Source: Glaciecola sp964418575 | GTDB lineage: Bacteria; Pseudomonadota; Gammaproteobacteria; Enterobacterales; Alteromonadaceae | Direction of reading: 5' to 3' | DNA: 11,108 nucleotides | Assembly: GCA_964418575.1 (NCBI GenBank) | Contig: CAYQMI010000117.1 | Location: 1 to 11,108 of the forward strand | Part shown: positions 1 through 7,600 of the stretch, in pieces | Layout of the letters: each line of letters begins with the position of its first letter | How positions within the stretch are numbered: position 1 is the first letter of the stretch | Made by a program: the position numbers and the translations under genes | The notes under the pieces: generated by a model | Seen by the model: only the letters and a program-made list of their open reading frames with translations | Databases searched by the model: none | Told to the model about the DNA's origin: nothing

Positions 1-734
1 GTATTGCGATGGGCTTAGTAAAATCTGACGACAACTTTGTTGTACTTTCAGATATCCTTGGCGATGAAGATCACCTTGGCGATATGGACTTTAAAGTAGC
101 GGGAACCACTGGTGGTATTACTGCACTTCAAATGGACATAAAAATTGAAGGTATTACGCAAGAAATTATGCAAATCGCGCTTAAGCAAGCGAAAGAAGCG
201 CGCCTTCACATCTTAGGTGTGATGGACAAAGCCATTTCAGGTCATCGCGATGAGATGTCTGAATACGCACCTCGCATATACAAAATGAAAGTAGACCAAG
301 ACAAAATCCGTGACGTAATTGGTAAAGGCGGTGCAACTATTCGCGCCATCACTGAAGCGTCTGATACCAACATCGAAATTGAAGATGACGGTACGATTAA
401 GATCTTTGCTACTGAAAAAGCAAAAGCTGACATCGCCATTGACCGCATTAAGCAAGTAACGGCTGAAATCGAAGTAGGTACAACCTACCACGGTAAAGTG
501 ATGCGTATTGTTGATTTTGGTGCTTTTGTTGAAGTACTTCCAGGCAAAGAAGGTCTTGTACATATCTCACAAATCGCTCATGAGCGCGTGAATAAAGTAA
601 CTGACCATTTATCTGAAGGACAAATGGTAGACGTTAAAGTCATGGAAATTGACCGTCAAAACCGTGTTCGCCTAAGTATGAAGGAGCTTTTGGAAAAACC
701 TCAAGCATCTGAAGAAAACAGCGACAGCGAATAA
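1..734 (+). CDS. pnp: Polyribonucleotide nucleotidyltransferase (PNPase), C-terminal part
   Basis: Phosphorolytic 3'-5' exoribonuclease, trimeric and cytoplasmic, a core part of the RNA degradosome in gammaproteobacteria. The window opens inside the gene: the frame runs in from base 3 (Ile-Ala before the first Met at 9), so that Met is internal. The second RNase PH-like domain ends here, with the metal-site stretch GDEDHLGDMDFK at about bases 60-95; its Asp, Asp and Lys correspond to E. coli D486, D492 and K494. A KH domain follows with the RNA-binding loop VIGKGG (about 315-332). An S1 domain follows with VDFGAFVEV and EGLVHISQI (about 470-690). A short acidic tail ends at TAA 732-734. The C-terminus is compact, without a long disordered extension. 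The identity is near certain; only the N-terminal portion is missing. Confidence 0.98.
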   Translation, partial: IAMGLVKSDDNFVVLSDILGDEDHLGDMDFKVAGTTGGITALQMDIKIEGITQEIMQIALKQAKEARLHILGVMDKAISGHRDEMSEYAPRIYKMKVDQDKIRDVIGKGGATIRAITEASDTNIEIEDDGTIKIFATEKAKADIAIDRIKQVTAEIEVGTTYHGKVMRIVDFGAFVEVLPGKEGLVHISQIAHERVNKVTDHLSEGQMVDVKVMEIDRQNRVRLSMKELLEKPQASEENSDSE

Positions 735-759
735 GCTAAAGATAAGATTTTAGCGTAAC

Positions 760-786
760 AAAAAAGGAGCCTAGTGCTCCTTTTTT
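760..786 (+). terminator. Intrinsic terminator after pnp
   Basis: A-rich arm AAAAAAGGAGC (760-770), loop CTAGT, and exact complement GCTCCTTTTTT (776-786), giving a GC-rich 5-bp core flanked by A:T pairs and a T6 run. It lies 25 bp after the pnp stop. The A-tract on the other arm means it could also act on - strand transcripts, although no - strand gene ends here. A smaller inverted repeat, GCTAAA (735-740) with TTTAGC (749-754), sits just upstream. The terminator separates pnp from the DUF1244 gene. Confidence 0.88.
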
Positions 787-823
787 ATTAAACTTAGCAA
801 TACAGCAAAGAAGAATGAAACCT

Positions 824-1120
824 ATGGACAAAGCTACCCAAACAGAATTAGAAGCAGCCGCATTTAGGCGTTTACTGAATCATTTAGATAATAACAAAGA
901 CGTGCAAAACATCGATTTAATGATTGTGGCTGATTTTTGTCGCAACTGCTTATCGAAATGGTATTTAGAAGAGGCGCAAAATCGTAATGTTGAGATGACT
1001 GATGCCCAGGCACGCGAATATGTATACAAAATGCCATACAGCCAGTGGAAAGAAGAGCACCAGTTGCCGGCTACCGAAGAACAGATGCAAAAGTTTGCCG
1101 AGCGTCAAGCTGCAAAGTAA
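824..1120 (+). CDS. Conserved DUF1244 family protein (SMc04008-like), function unknown
   Basis: Small soluble protein of 98 residues from ATG 824, or 101 from ATG 815. The whole length matches my recollection of the DUF1244 family: an FRRLLNHLD start, the DVQNIDLM block, the cysteine pair in FCRNCLSKWY, an AREYVYKMPY block and a following W(K)xxxQ. There is no signal peptide or membrane segment, so it is presumably cytoplasmic. The start at 824 is preferred because the purine stretch GAAGAA (810-815) is 8 nt upstream, whereas it abuts or overlaps ATG 815. The gene stands alone between the pnp terminator and a 171-bp gap. No reaction can be assigned. The two conserved cysteines of the CxxC could bind metal or be redox-active, but that is only inference. 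Confidence 0.88.
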   Translation: MDKATQTELEAAAFRRLLNHLDNNKDVQNIDLMIVADFCRNCLSKWYLEEAQNRNVEMTDAQAREYVYKMPYSQWKEEHQLPATEEQMQKFAERQAAK

Positions 1121-1138
1121 ATACGCGATAATCTGTCA

Positions 1139-1167
1139 TTGCACATAGGCAAATCATTAAATATATC
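1139..1167 (+). promoter_or_regulatory. Candidate promoter for nlpI (weak)
   Basis: The 171-bp gap between the DUF1244 gene and nlpI has no terminator with a T-run. It holds TTGCAC (1139-1144), a 17-bp spacer and TATATC (1162-1167), a modest sigma70-like match. The first transcribed base would fall about 120 bp before nlpI. Other AT-rich hexamers in the gap (for example TATTTA at 1213-1218 with an upstream TG) fit about as well, so the exact site is uncertain. Nothing else is recognised in the gap except an inverted repeat at 1224-1252. Confidence 0.22.
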
Positions 1168-1223
1168 CTCAACCCTAGGCAGAGCTAGCAGATTTCAGTA
1201 CACTGATTATGGTATTTAGTTAT

Positions 1224-1252
1224 AGGATTCGATGCGAGTTGCCTCAAATCCT
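1224..1252 (+). repeat. Inverted repeat in the leader of nlpI
   Basis: AGGATT (1224-1229) pairs exactly with AATCCT (1247-1252). Inside the 17-nt loop GAG (1235-1237) can pair with CTC (1243-1245). The hairpin would sit about 40 nt before the nlpI start if the candidate upstream promoter is used. There is no T-run, so it is not a terminator. It may be chance. Confidence 0.3.
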
Positions 1253-1277
1253 TGAATATCGTTTCCTTTAGACTTAG

Positions 1278-1283
1278 AAAAGG
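1278..1283 (+). promoter_or_regulatory. Ribosome binding site deciding the nlpI start
   Basis: AAAAGG (1278-1283) is 8 nt before TTG 1292 and 11 nt before GTG 1295. No ATG is available that would keep the full signal peptide: the next in-frame ATG is inside the hydrophobic core. A non-ATG start is therefore needed, and spacing favours TTG 1292 over GTG 1295. Confidence 0.6.
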
Positions 1284-1291
1284 CGAATAGA

Positions 1292-2179
1292 TTGGTGACA
1301 AAAACGGGTGCTAGACAATATCTGCTGATGTTCATGCTACTTTTGATAGCAGGGTGCACAAGCGCACCTCAAACTCCATCAGTCAACTCTTTACTGTTAG
1401 CAGAGCCCGAGCCTATCAGTCAGCGTTCGCAGATGGTAATTGCGCGCTACACGCATATTTTGTATCAGGCTCCACTTGAAGATGATGAGCGTGCAGAGCT
1501 TTTGTTTCAACGCGGCATTGCCTACGACTCTATTGGTTTAAGCAGTCTTGCAAGGGTCGATTATACCGAAGCCCTTAGATTAAAACCCGATATGGCCGAG
1601 GCCTATAATTCGGTAGGGGTGCATTACACGCAAGAAGGCTTATTTTTACAAGCCTATGAAGCTTTCGATTCAACCTTGGAAATCAATCCAGATTATCACT
1701 TCGCCCTTTTAAATAGAGGTATTGCGCTATATTACGGTGGTCGCAGTGACTTAGCTGCGCGCGATACCTTAGCATTTTTAAAACACGACGAAAGCGACCC
1801 CATCAGAGTGCTTTGGCATTACATTGCTGCAAGCAAAGTAGACCAAGAGGCAGCTTTGGCAAACTTGGCGCAAAGACGCCAGTCGCTTGATGACGCAACT
1901 TGGTCTACCAGCATAGTAGATTTTTATTTGGGTAAAATTGATGAAGCCGCAGTAGTTGCCGCTTTGATATCTGATGTTCAGTCGCAGGCGCAGTTAAACA
2001 ATCGCTTGTGCGAAGCCTATTTTTACTTGGGTAAGTACCACGCAAATTTAGGCAATCGAGTAACCGCCGCCAATTATTTTAAGCTTTCTCTCAGCACTAA
2101 CGTGCATGAATACGTTGAGTATAAGTATGCGCGTATTGAGCTTGCGAACATTCGTGCTGAAAGCCGCAAAGACCGATAG
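1292..2179 (+). CDS. nlpI: Lipoprotein NlpI, TPR adaptor
   Basis: Outer-membrane lipoprotein made of TPR helices. In E. coli, NlpI is the adaptor that presents the peptidoglycan endopeptidase MepS to the protease Prc, and it scaffolds other murein hydrolases. The product here is 295 residues, against 294 in E. coli. A lipoprotein signal ends in the lipobox LIAG|C with Cys22; the next residues are Thr-Ser, not Asp, so outer-membrane sorting is expected. TPR units lie at about 66-99, 100-133 and 134-167, including the family-typical NRGIALYYGGR. Another helical repeat lies near 235-272 (FYLGKYHANLGN, then NVHEY). The position downstream of pnp matches enterobacterial synteny, with the DUF1244 gene between. 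The start is a TTG (or GTG 3 bp later), chosen from the AAAAGG site. The identity is strong. Confidence 0.95.
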   Translation: MVTKTGARQYLLMFMLLLIAGCTSAPQTPSVNSLLLAEPEPISQRSQMVIARYTHILYQAPLEDDERAELLFQRGIAYDSIGLSSLARVDYTEALRLKPDMAEAYNSVGVHYTQEGLFLQAYEAFDSTLEINPDYHFALLNRGIALYYGGRSDLAARDTLAFLKHDESDPIRVLWHYIAASKVDQEAALANLAQRRQSLDDATWSTSIVDFYLGKIDEAAVVAALISDVQSQAQLNNRLCEAYFYLGKYHANLGNRVTAANYFKLSLSTNVHEYVEYKYARIELANIRAESRKDR

Positions 2180-2211
2180 TCCATTCACATGCCTCAAACT
2201 CTTGCATCGGG

Positions 2212-2217
2212 TAAGGT
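2212..2217 (+). promoter_or_regulatory. Ribosome binding site for the Sel1/HExxH gene
   Basis: TAAGGT (2212-2217) lies 10 nt before ATG 2228 and 4 nt before an in-frame GTG 2222. It argues against the upstream ATG 2189, which would put 13 extra, non-hydrophobic residues before the signal peptide. Confidence 0.5.
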
Positions 2218-2227
2218 CTTTGTGAGC

Positions 2228-3781
2228 ATGCGTTTTCTTGTACTCTCTTGTTGCGCTTTATTATGTGTAACGGCGAGCAGCAATCATTCACCTGAACAAT
2301 TACTGTCGTTTGCCAAAACCAACGAAAAATATGCACAAACTCTGCTCTTTTTGAGTGCGAAAGAGGGGAGTAATGAAGCTGGCAGGCTGCTATTAGAAAA
2401 TGCACTTGTCGATAAATCCAAGTATTGGTTAGAGCAACTCAGCAGCCTGAACAAGACTATGATTAATTGGGACGCAGAGTCACTTGTATCAGAAGCCACT
2501 TTTCAATTGGCCCTATTGGAAAAATCTAAGAGTCGCCAAAAATATTGGCTGAAGCGCGCCGCCGATATTGGTCATGCTAAAGCACAGTTCGAACTTTCGC
2601 TTTTGCTACAGGATGAAAAAAAGCGGCTCGACTTACTCATAGCCTCTGCGAAAAGTAATTATCCGCCAGCTTTGCTTACCTTGGGTAAGTACTATTATCA
2701 AAATAGAGATCAAAATGAAGCATTAAAATGGCTCGAACGCGCGGCCAAATATGATGCGCAAAGCGCGTTTTATTTAGCAGGCCTGCATCTTCAGTCAGGC
2801 TCGGTTGAGCTGGCGAACATGTGGTACGACAGAGCTTATTTAGCAGGTTTTGATAAGGCAAAAGCATATGCCCTCGCACTTGGTGAGCAAAGTGTTGAAG
2901 CCCTTGATAGCCTTTTTGAATTAGCACAAGCGAGTAAGACAGATGCTAAGGCTTTGCAATGTTCTCAAACACTACAATTTGTGGCTGGTGACGTGCATTC
3001 ACTCGTGCAAGCCAGAGCATTTAAGCAGGCTTTTGAGCAAGATGAGCGTTTGCAACGACTGCCCATTTGTATTAATCCTGTAGCGTGGTTAGAGAGTTCC
3101 GAGCTAGCCTGCGACTTAGCTGGCGAGAGTGGAAGAGTGAACTGTGATTTACGCGCATTCTCAGAGCTTATGGCGCGACCTACTTTTAGCCATTTGGTGG
3201 TATTTGCGCCTCACGGTAAGGCTTATGTGCAACGAGGCGTAATGTATCTTGATAGGGCCGATGTTTATTCGGTGTTTGTTCATGAGCTTGCACATTTTGC
3301 TAATTTTGTTGATGAGTATGCTTTGTCCCCAAGTCTAGCGGAGTACCATTGCAGTCACGCTAACGCACCCAACCTGATGATAGAGTCGAGAGTAGGTGAT
3401 GTTGATGTAAACAAACTAGCGAATTGGAAAGCGTTAGTGAGTGCAGACGAAAATAGTCAAGAGACTCTGAGCATTGCCCCTAGCAAAACATGCAAACATG
3501 CTACACAAAATAGCTTAAAGCCAAGTGCCGATATTACATTTTTGGAGCATCACGACACTAACTATATTCCCGAACTCTACCTAAAGTTATGGCAGATTGA
3601 ATTAGAGAAACAGCCCGGGCACATGGCCGTAGTGGATGAATTTAGATTTTTGGCAGAGAGAGACCAGGCAAAGGCGGCACTTAGTTTTTGGTCGCGTCTG
3701 AGGGCGGCGAATAGCGCGGAGAATCAAGCAATGCTTGGTCTCGAAAGCAGTCAGTCCACATTGCCGTTGCCCCGCAAATAG
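2228..3781 (+). CDS. Secreted Sel1-repeat protein with HExxH metallopeptidase-like motif
   Basis: Putative envelope protein of 517 residues from ATG 2228 (530 from ATG 2189). The first ~18 residues (MRFLVLSCCALLCVTASS) look like a Sec signal peptide; the cysteines do not sit in a convincing lipobox. Helical Sel1/TPR-like repeats span about 90-215, with units such as KYWLKRAADIGHAKAQFEL and ALKWLERAAKYDAQSAFYLAG. The C-terminal part contains HELAH (352-356) followed by FANFVDEY, with Asp362-Glu363-Tyr364. This is a zinc-ligand pattern resembling the HExGH...DEY signature I recall for M64 (IgA-type) peptidases. Cysteines at 245, 281, 295, 306, 375 and 422 would suit disulfides in the periplasm. 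It follows nlpI by 48 bp and is probably cotranscribed. The last 101 bp overlap the cysZ 3' end on the other strand. Peptidase activity is inferred from the motif only, and the substrate is unknown. Confidence 0.8.
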   Translation: MRFLVLSCCALLCVTASSNHSPEQLLSFAKTNEKYAQTLLFLSAKEGSNEAGRLLLENALVDKSKYWLEQLSSLNKTMINWDAESLVSEATFQLALLEKSKSRQKYWLKRAADIGHAKAQFELSLLLQDEKKRLDLLIASAKSNYPPALLTLGKYYYQNRDQNEALKWLERAAKYDAQSAFYLAGLHLQSGSVELANMWYDRAYLAGFDKAKAYALALGEQSVEALDSLFELAQASKTDAKALQCSQTLQFVAGDVHSLVQARAFKQAFEQDERLQRLPICINPVAWLESSELACDLAGESGRVNCDLRAFSELMARPTFSHLVVFAPHGKAYVQRGVMYLDRADVYSVFVHELAHFANFVDEYALSPSLAEYHCSHANAPNLMIESRVGDVDVNKLANWKALVSADENSQETLSIAPSKTCKHATQNSLKPSADITFLEHHDTNYIPELYLKLWQIELEKQPGHMAVVDEFRFLAERDQAKAALSFWSRLRAANSAENQAMLGLESSQSTLPLPRK

Positions 3782-4463
3782 CCACTGGCATCACTACAAA
3801 ATTCACAATGGGTATTAAAGAAAAAATATTCACCATAAAGCCAAAGCCAAAACAGCGACTCTTTTGCTGCAGTAGGTGATGGCGCATCGGTTTAAAGGCA
3901 ATTTTATGATTATCAAAGGGATAGTCGCAGTATTGAATTGCCATCATCCAAGCGTTGAACATAAACCATAATACTTGACCAATAACCGGCAGAATAAAGA
4001 ACAAAAGCAAAAAGCCCAGCGCCCGCGGAATAAAGTAGACCAGCTTAGATACTTCGCGCCCTAGGGTTCGCGGAATGTCTTTAACAGCGTCGATTAAGCC
4101 TTCATCGCCCATATCTTGCTGCAGCAAATAGCGTTCGACCTTCTCACTAAGCAAACCGTTAAAAGGCGCGGCTATCCAGTTCGCCAAAGTACCAAATATC
4201 AATGCAAAAACCAGCAGCACAGAAATAACTGCAATAGGCCAAAGCAGATATATCAGCGCATCTTTAAGCCATCCCAAAAAATCGGGAATAAAACTGATAA
4301 CGTAATCTACGCCGTATTGAATATAGTCGAGAATAAAATAAAATGCGCTAGAGAAGAGCAGTATGTTGATAAACAGCGGCACAAATACAAAGCGCTTTAG
4401 GCCTTTGGTTCGTATTAGCTCAAAGCCTTGAAAAAAATAACTGATGCCGCCTCGTGCTTGCAT
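3681..4463 (-). CDS. cysZ: Sulfate transporter CysZ
   Basis: Inner-membrane sulfate permease (EI24/CysZ family) that brings in sulfate for cysteine synthesis. The product is 260 residues, against about 253 in E. coli. Hydrophobic segments lie near 26-48, 68-95, 146-172 and 206-236. Family-specific blocks are NWIAAPFNGLL (95-105), IQYCDYPFDNHK (176-187) and VMPVAICGATAMW (224-236). The match to E. coli CysZ stops near CFRDQ (about 243), leaving a hydrophilic tail of about 17 residues that E. coli lacks. The start ATG (4463-4461) has GGAG 5 nt upstream on the - strand. It is transcribed divergently from smc, and its end overlaps the Sel1/HExxH gene by 101 bp. The cysZ-(smc)-zipA-ligA order is the same as in E. 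coli, where smc is absent. Confidence 0.95.
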   Translation of the reverse strand: MQARGGISYFFQGFELIRTKGLKRFVFVPLFINILLFSSAFYFILDYIQYGVDYVISFIPDFLGWLKDALIYLLWPIAVISVLLVFALIFGTLANWIAAPFNGLLSEKVERYLLQQDMGDEGLIDAVKDIPRTLGREVSKLVYFIPRALGFLLLFFILPVIGQVLWFMFNAWMMAIQYCDYPFDNHKIAFKPMRHHLLQQKSRCFGFGFMVNIFSLIPIVNFVVMPVAICGATAMWTDCFRDQALLDSPRYSPPSDATKN

Positions 4464-4503
4464 ATGCTCTCCGCTTGTAAAACTGTTATTGTCTGATTTT
4501 TAT

Positions 4504-4509
4504 AGTATA
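4504..4509 (-). promoter_or_regulatory. Candidate -10 element for cysZ
   Basis: On the - strand the divergent gap reads TATACT at 4509-4504, a good -10 hexamer about 40 bp before the cysZ start. An overlapping TATAAA lies just downstream. No convincing -35 is present at 16-18 bp, which would fit an activator-dependent promoter (cys genes in E. coli use CysB), but no operator can be identified by eye. Confidence 0.25.
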
Positions 4510-4533
4510 TCTGTCTGGACGTAAAAAGATAAT

Positions 4534-4561
4534 TTGAATTGTTACGAAGTTTTTCTATTAT
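4534..4561 (+). promoter_or_regulatory. Promoter for smc (sigma70-like)
   Basis: TTGAAT (4534-4539), a 16-bp spacer and TATTAT (4556-4561), the best hexamer pair in the cysZ-smc gap. Transcription would begin near 4568, giving a leader of about 58 nt. It probably drives smc and zipA together. Confidence 0.5.
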
Positions 4562-4625
4562 GGCTATACACAATACAGCAACGACAAACACGCGCTAGTA
4601 TCAGGGAAGTGAGTATTTATATTAA

Positions 4626-7600
4626 ATGCGTTTAAAAAAAATAAGATTAGCAGGCTTTAAGTCTTTTGTGGACCCAACAAATATTCCCTTTCCTGGCGAT
4701 ATGACCGCCGTTGTGGGGCCAAACGGCTGTGGCAAATCTAACGTCATTGATGCGGTGCGTTGGGTGCTAGGTGAGAGCTCTGCTAAAAACTTGCGCGGCG
4801 ATGCCATGACCGATGTAATTTTTAACGGTTCAAGCGCCCGAAAGCCAGTGTCTCAATGTTCGGTTGAGCTTCTGTTTGATAATAGCGAAGGGCGAATTGG
4901 CGGCGAATATGCCAATTATAGTGAGCTATCGGTAAAAAGAGTGGTTACCAAAGATGCTATCTCTAGCTATTTATTAAACGGCGTTAAGTGCCGTCGACGC
5001 GACATTACCGACCTATTTTTAGGCACAGGCTTAGGACCACGCAGCTACGCAATAATTGAACAGGGCATGATTTCAAAATTAATTGAATCAAAGCCTCAAG
5101 AGCTCCGGGTGTTTATTGAAGAAGCTGCTGGTATTTCTAAATATAAAGAAAGGCGCAAAGAAACCCTTAACCGTATTGGTCACACTAAAGATAATCTATT
5201 GCGACTAGACGACGTTCGCCAAGAGTTGGCTGACCAACTAAGTAAGCTCAAGCGTCAGGCAAGTGCTGCGAATCGCTACAAAGAACTAAAGGCTCAAGAA
5301 AGAGATTTAAAAGGGCAGCTCACTACCATTCGCTGGCTTATGCAAACCAAGCTTTTAAAAGAAACGGATGAGCGCATTGCTGCTGAGCAGGAGGCATTAG
5401 ATTCGTTAATGTCTGGTAAAGCAGGAGACGAATCTGGTCTGCAGGCGCTTAAAAACGACCAGTCGGTGGTAAAACAAGAACTAAACGACCTGCAGCAACA
5501 GGTCTATAAGCTCGGAAACGACATAACCACGCTTGAACAGTCTCAACTTTTTGCCAAAAAACGCGGCAATCAAATTCAAAGCGAGTTGCAGCAAATAGAC
5601 CAACAAAAGCAGCAGCTAAGCACTCAGCTGTTTACCATTGAAGATGAAATGGCCACGCTCGAGCAAAAAATCCTGCAGAACCAGCCAGAGACGCAAATTC
5701 TTGAGGAGCAACTAGAAGAGCTTGAGCATACGCTAGACGAATATCAGCAGAGCAGCAATGACGCTGATGCAGAGCTAAAAAACATTGAAGATAAATTTTA
5801 CGAACAAAAACAAGTTGTGCAGCAAAAGCATAGCCAACTTCAGCAAACTTTGAGTTTGCAGCAGCGAAGTGAGGCCAGAATAAGCGAACTAGAAAGCGAA
5901 CTTTCGGAATATGCCGAGCTTGATCAAAGCGTCGTACAAGATTTACAAGAGCAGCTCGAGCAGTTGGCTCAAGAGCAAATGGAAATTGAAGTGCAGCTGC
6001 GCTCAGCTATCGAAAATTTGCAGCTTGAGACAGACACACTTGCCTTACACACCGAAGCTTTCAGCTCATCCGATACTCGCTGCATTGAACTGCACGCACA
6101 GATAAAAGCGCTACAAAGCCTGCAAAATGAAGATGAGGTGAGTAAACCTAGCTATGTATCTGAGGAAAACGCCAAACCGAGCTGGCAAGAATTCACGGCA
6201 CAAAGCGGCTATGAACGGGCGCTTGAAACTGCACTTGCGTCTTATAAAGAAGCGCTGGTGGTGTCTGAGCTCAATATGGAGCAGATTTATCAAGCGCAGG
6301 AACATGGTCATCAGGCTTTATTTTTAAGTGAGTTTTTTACGCAAGAAAAGCGTCAAAAGAGTTTGGCATATGTGGTTGAGCAAAATGACGTGCCTCACTA
6401 TTTTAATGCGGTAATGATTGCTCATAACCGAGCTGAGGTCGCCAAGCTTTTACCCGAGCTAGGCCTTGGAGAAATAGTGGTCACGATTGACGGCGAAGTT
6501 TTTTCCAAAGATGTCTTTGTGTCTAACGAAAAGCAAACAGAGGGAAAAATCAGTCGCTCCGCAACAATAAAGACACTTGAGCAGGAATTTGAGCAAACAT
6601 CTGAGCGAAGAAACGAATATCAAGACCTGCGCGACGATGCGCAAAAACGTGTATCGCATGCGAGTTCAGAAAAGCAAAGCTGTGAATCAGCGCTTAGCAA
6701 AAACAAAAGTGAGCAGGCCTTAATATCACGAGATATTGAAAATTTAAGTACGCAGCTTGAACAGCAAAAAAACAAGCAGCAACGTATTTTACAAGATATA
6801 GAGAAGTACAAAGAAACCTTAGCTCAAGAGCAGATGAGCTCGGAGATGCTGGTAGAAGAAATAGAGGATGCCAGTATTGAACTGGCGCAGATAGAGGCAC
6901 AAAAGCTTGATGCAAGTTCTGATAAACAGGGCGCCGCAGTGCAAGTGCAGGCAATGCAAACTCAGCTTCAGCATGTAAAACAGCGAATGCACGAGCAGGC
7001 GCTTACCAATCAAAGCCTACAAAATAGCTATCAAATTTTAGGCGAGAAACAAAAAAATGCGCAGTCACAGTTGAGCGACAATGAAGAAAAAGCGCTGTTG
7101 CTGCGTGACGAAGCTGAGACACTCTTGCTACCGAGTGAAGAGCAGGAGCAGAAGCTAGGCGATATGCTTGAACATAAAGAGCAATTGGGGCAGCAGCAGG
7201 AGCAAAAACAAAAAGCACTTGAAGAGATAGACGAACAAATTGCCACTATCGAGAAAGGTCAGGTAGGGCTTAACCAACAAATCGACAGCATTAAACAACG
7301 AATTGAGAGTGAACGTTTAAGTGGTCAAACTCACAGAGTAAAGGCGCAGTCTTTCATTGAGCAGCTAGGTCAAATGAAGCTAAGCGTAAAAGAGGTGCTT
7401 GAGAATTTGCCTGAAGATGCAGAAGAAAAAGCCTACGAGCAATCACTTGATAGCACTCAAAGCAGCTTATCTCGTTTGGGGGCGGTAAATTTAGCCGCGG
7501 TAGATGAATACGAAGAGCAAGCCCAGCGCAAACAAAAGCTCGATGAACAAAACGACGACTTGAGTCAGGCCCTCGATACGCTTGAAAGTGCGATGCGAAA

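Noticed and set aside
237..563. 108-residue open frame on the - strand
   Set aside because: It is antisense to the KH and S1 domains of PNPase and has low-complexity, unfamilied sequence.
9..734. A complete 241-residue gene starting at ATG 9
   Set aside because: The preceding codons (Ile-Ala) continue the PNPase sequence and this Met is internal to the conserved GIAMGL-type stretch, so the gene is cut by the window edge.
2189..2227. ATG 2189 as start of the Sel1/HExxH protein
   Set aside because: It would place 13 extra residues before a good signal peptide, and the TAAGGT site favours 2228 (or GTG 2222).
2228..2310. Lipoprotein signal in the Sel1/HExxH protein
   Set aside because: The cysteines follow VLS and ALL, which are not a standard lipobox, so an ordinary Sec signal is more likely.
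3781..3840. Terminator just past the Sel1/HExxH gene
   Set aside because: No stem followed by a T-run was found; the region is coding sequence of cysZ.
4116..4400. 94-residue + strand frame inside cysZ
   Set aside because: The - strand CysZ is clearly the real gene; the + frame is basic and Gln/Asn/Lys-rich, as expected of a shadow of a membrane protein.
5600..7300. Possible internal repeats in smc (many CAG/GAG-rich stretches)
   Set aside because: These are Gln/Glu codons of the coiled coils and do not form regular DNA repeat units.
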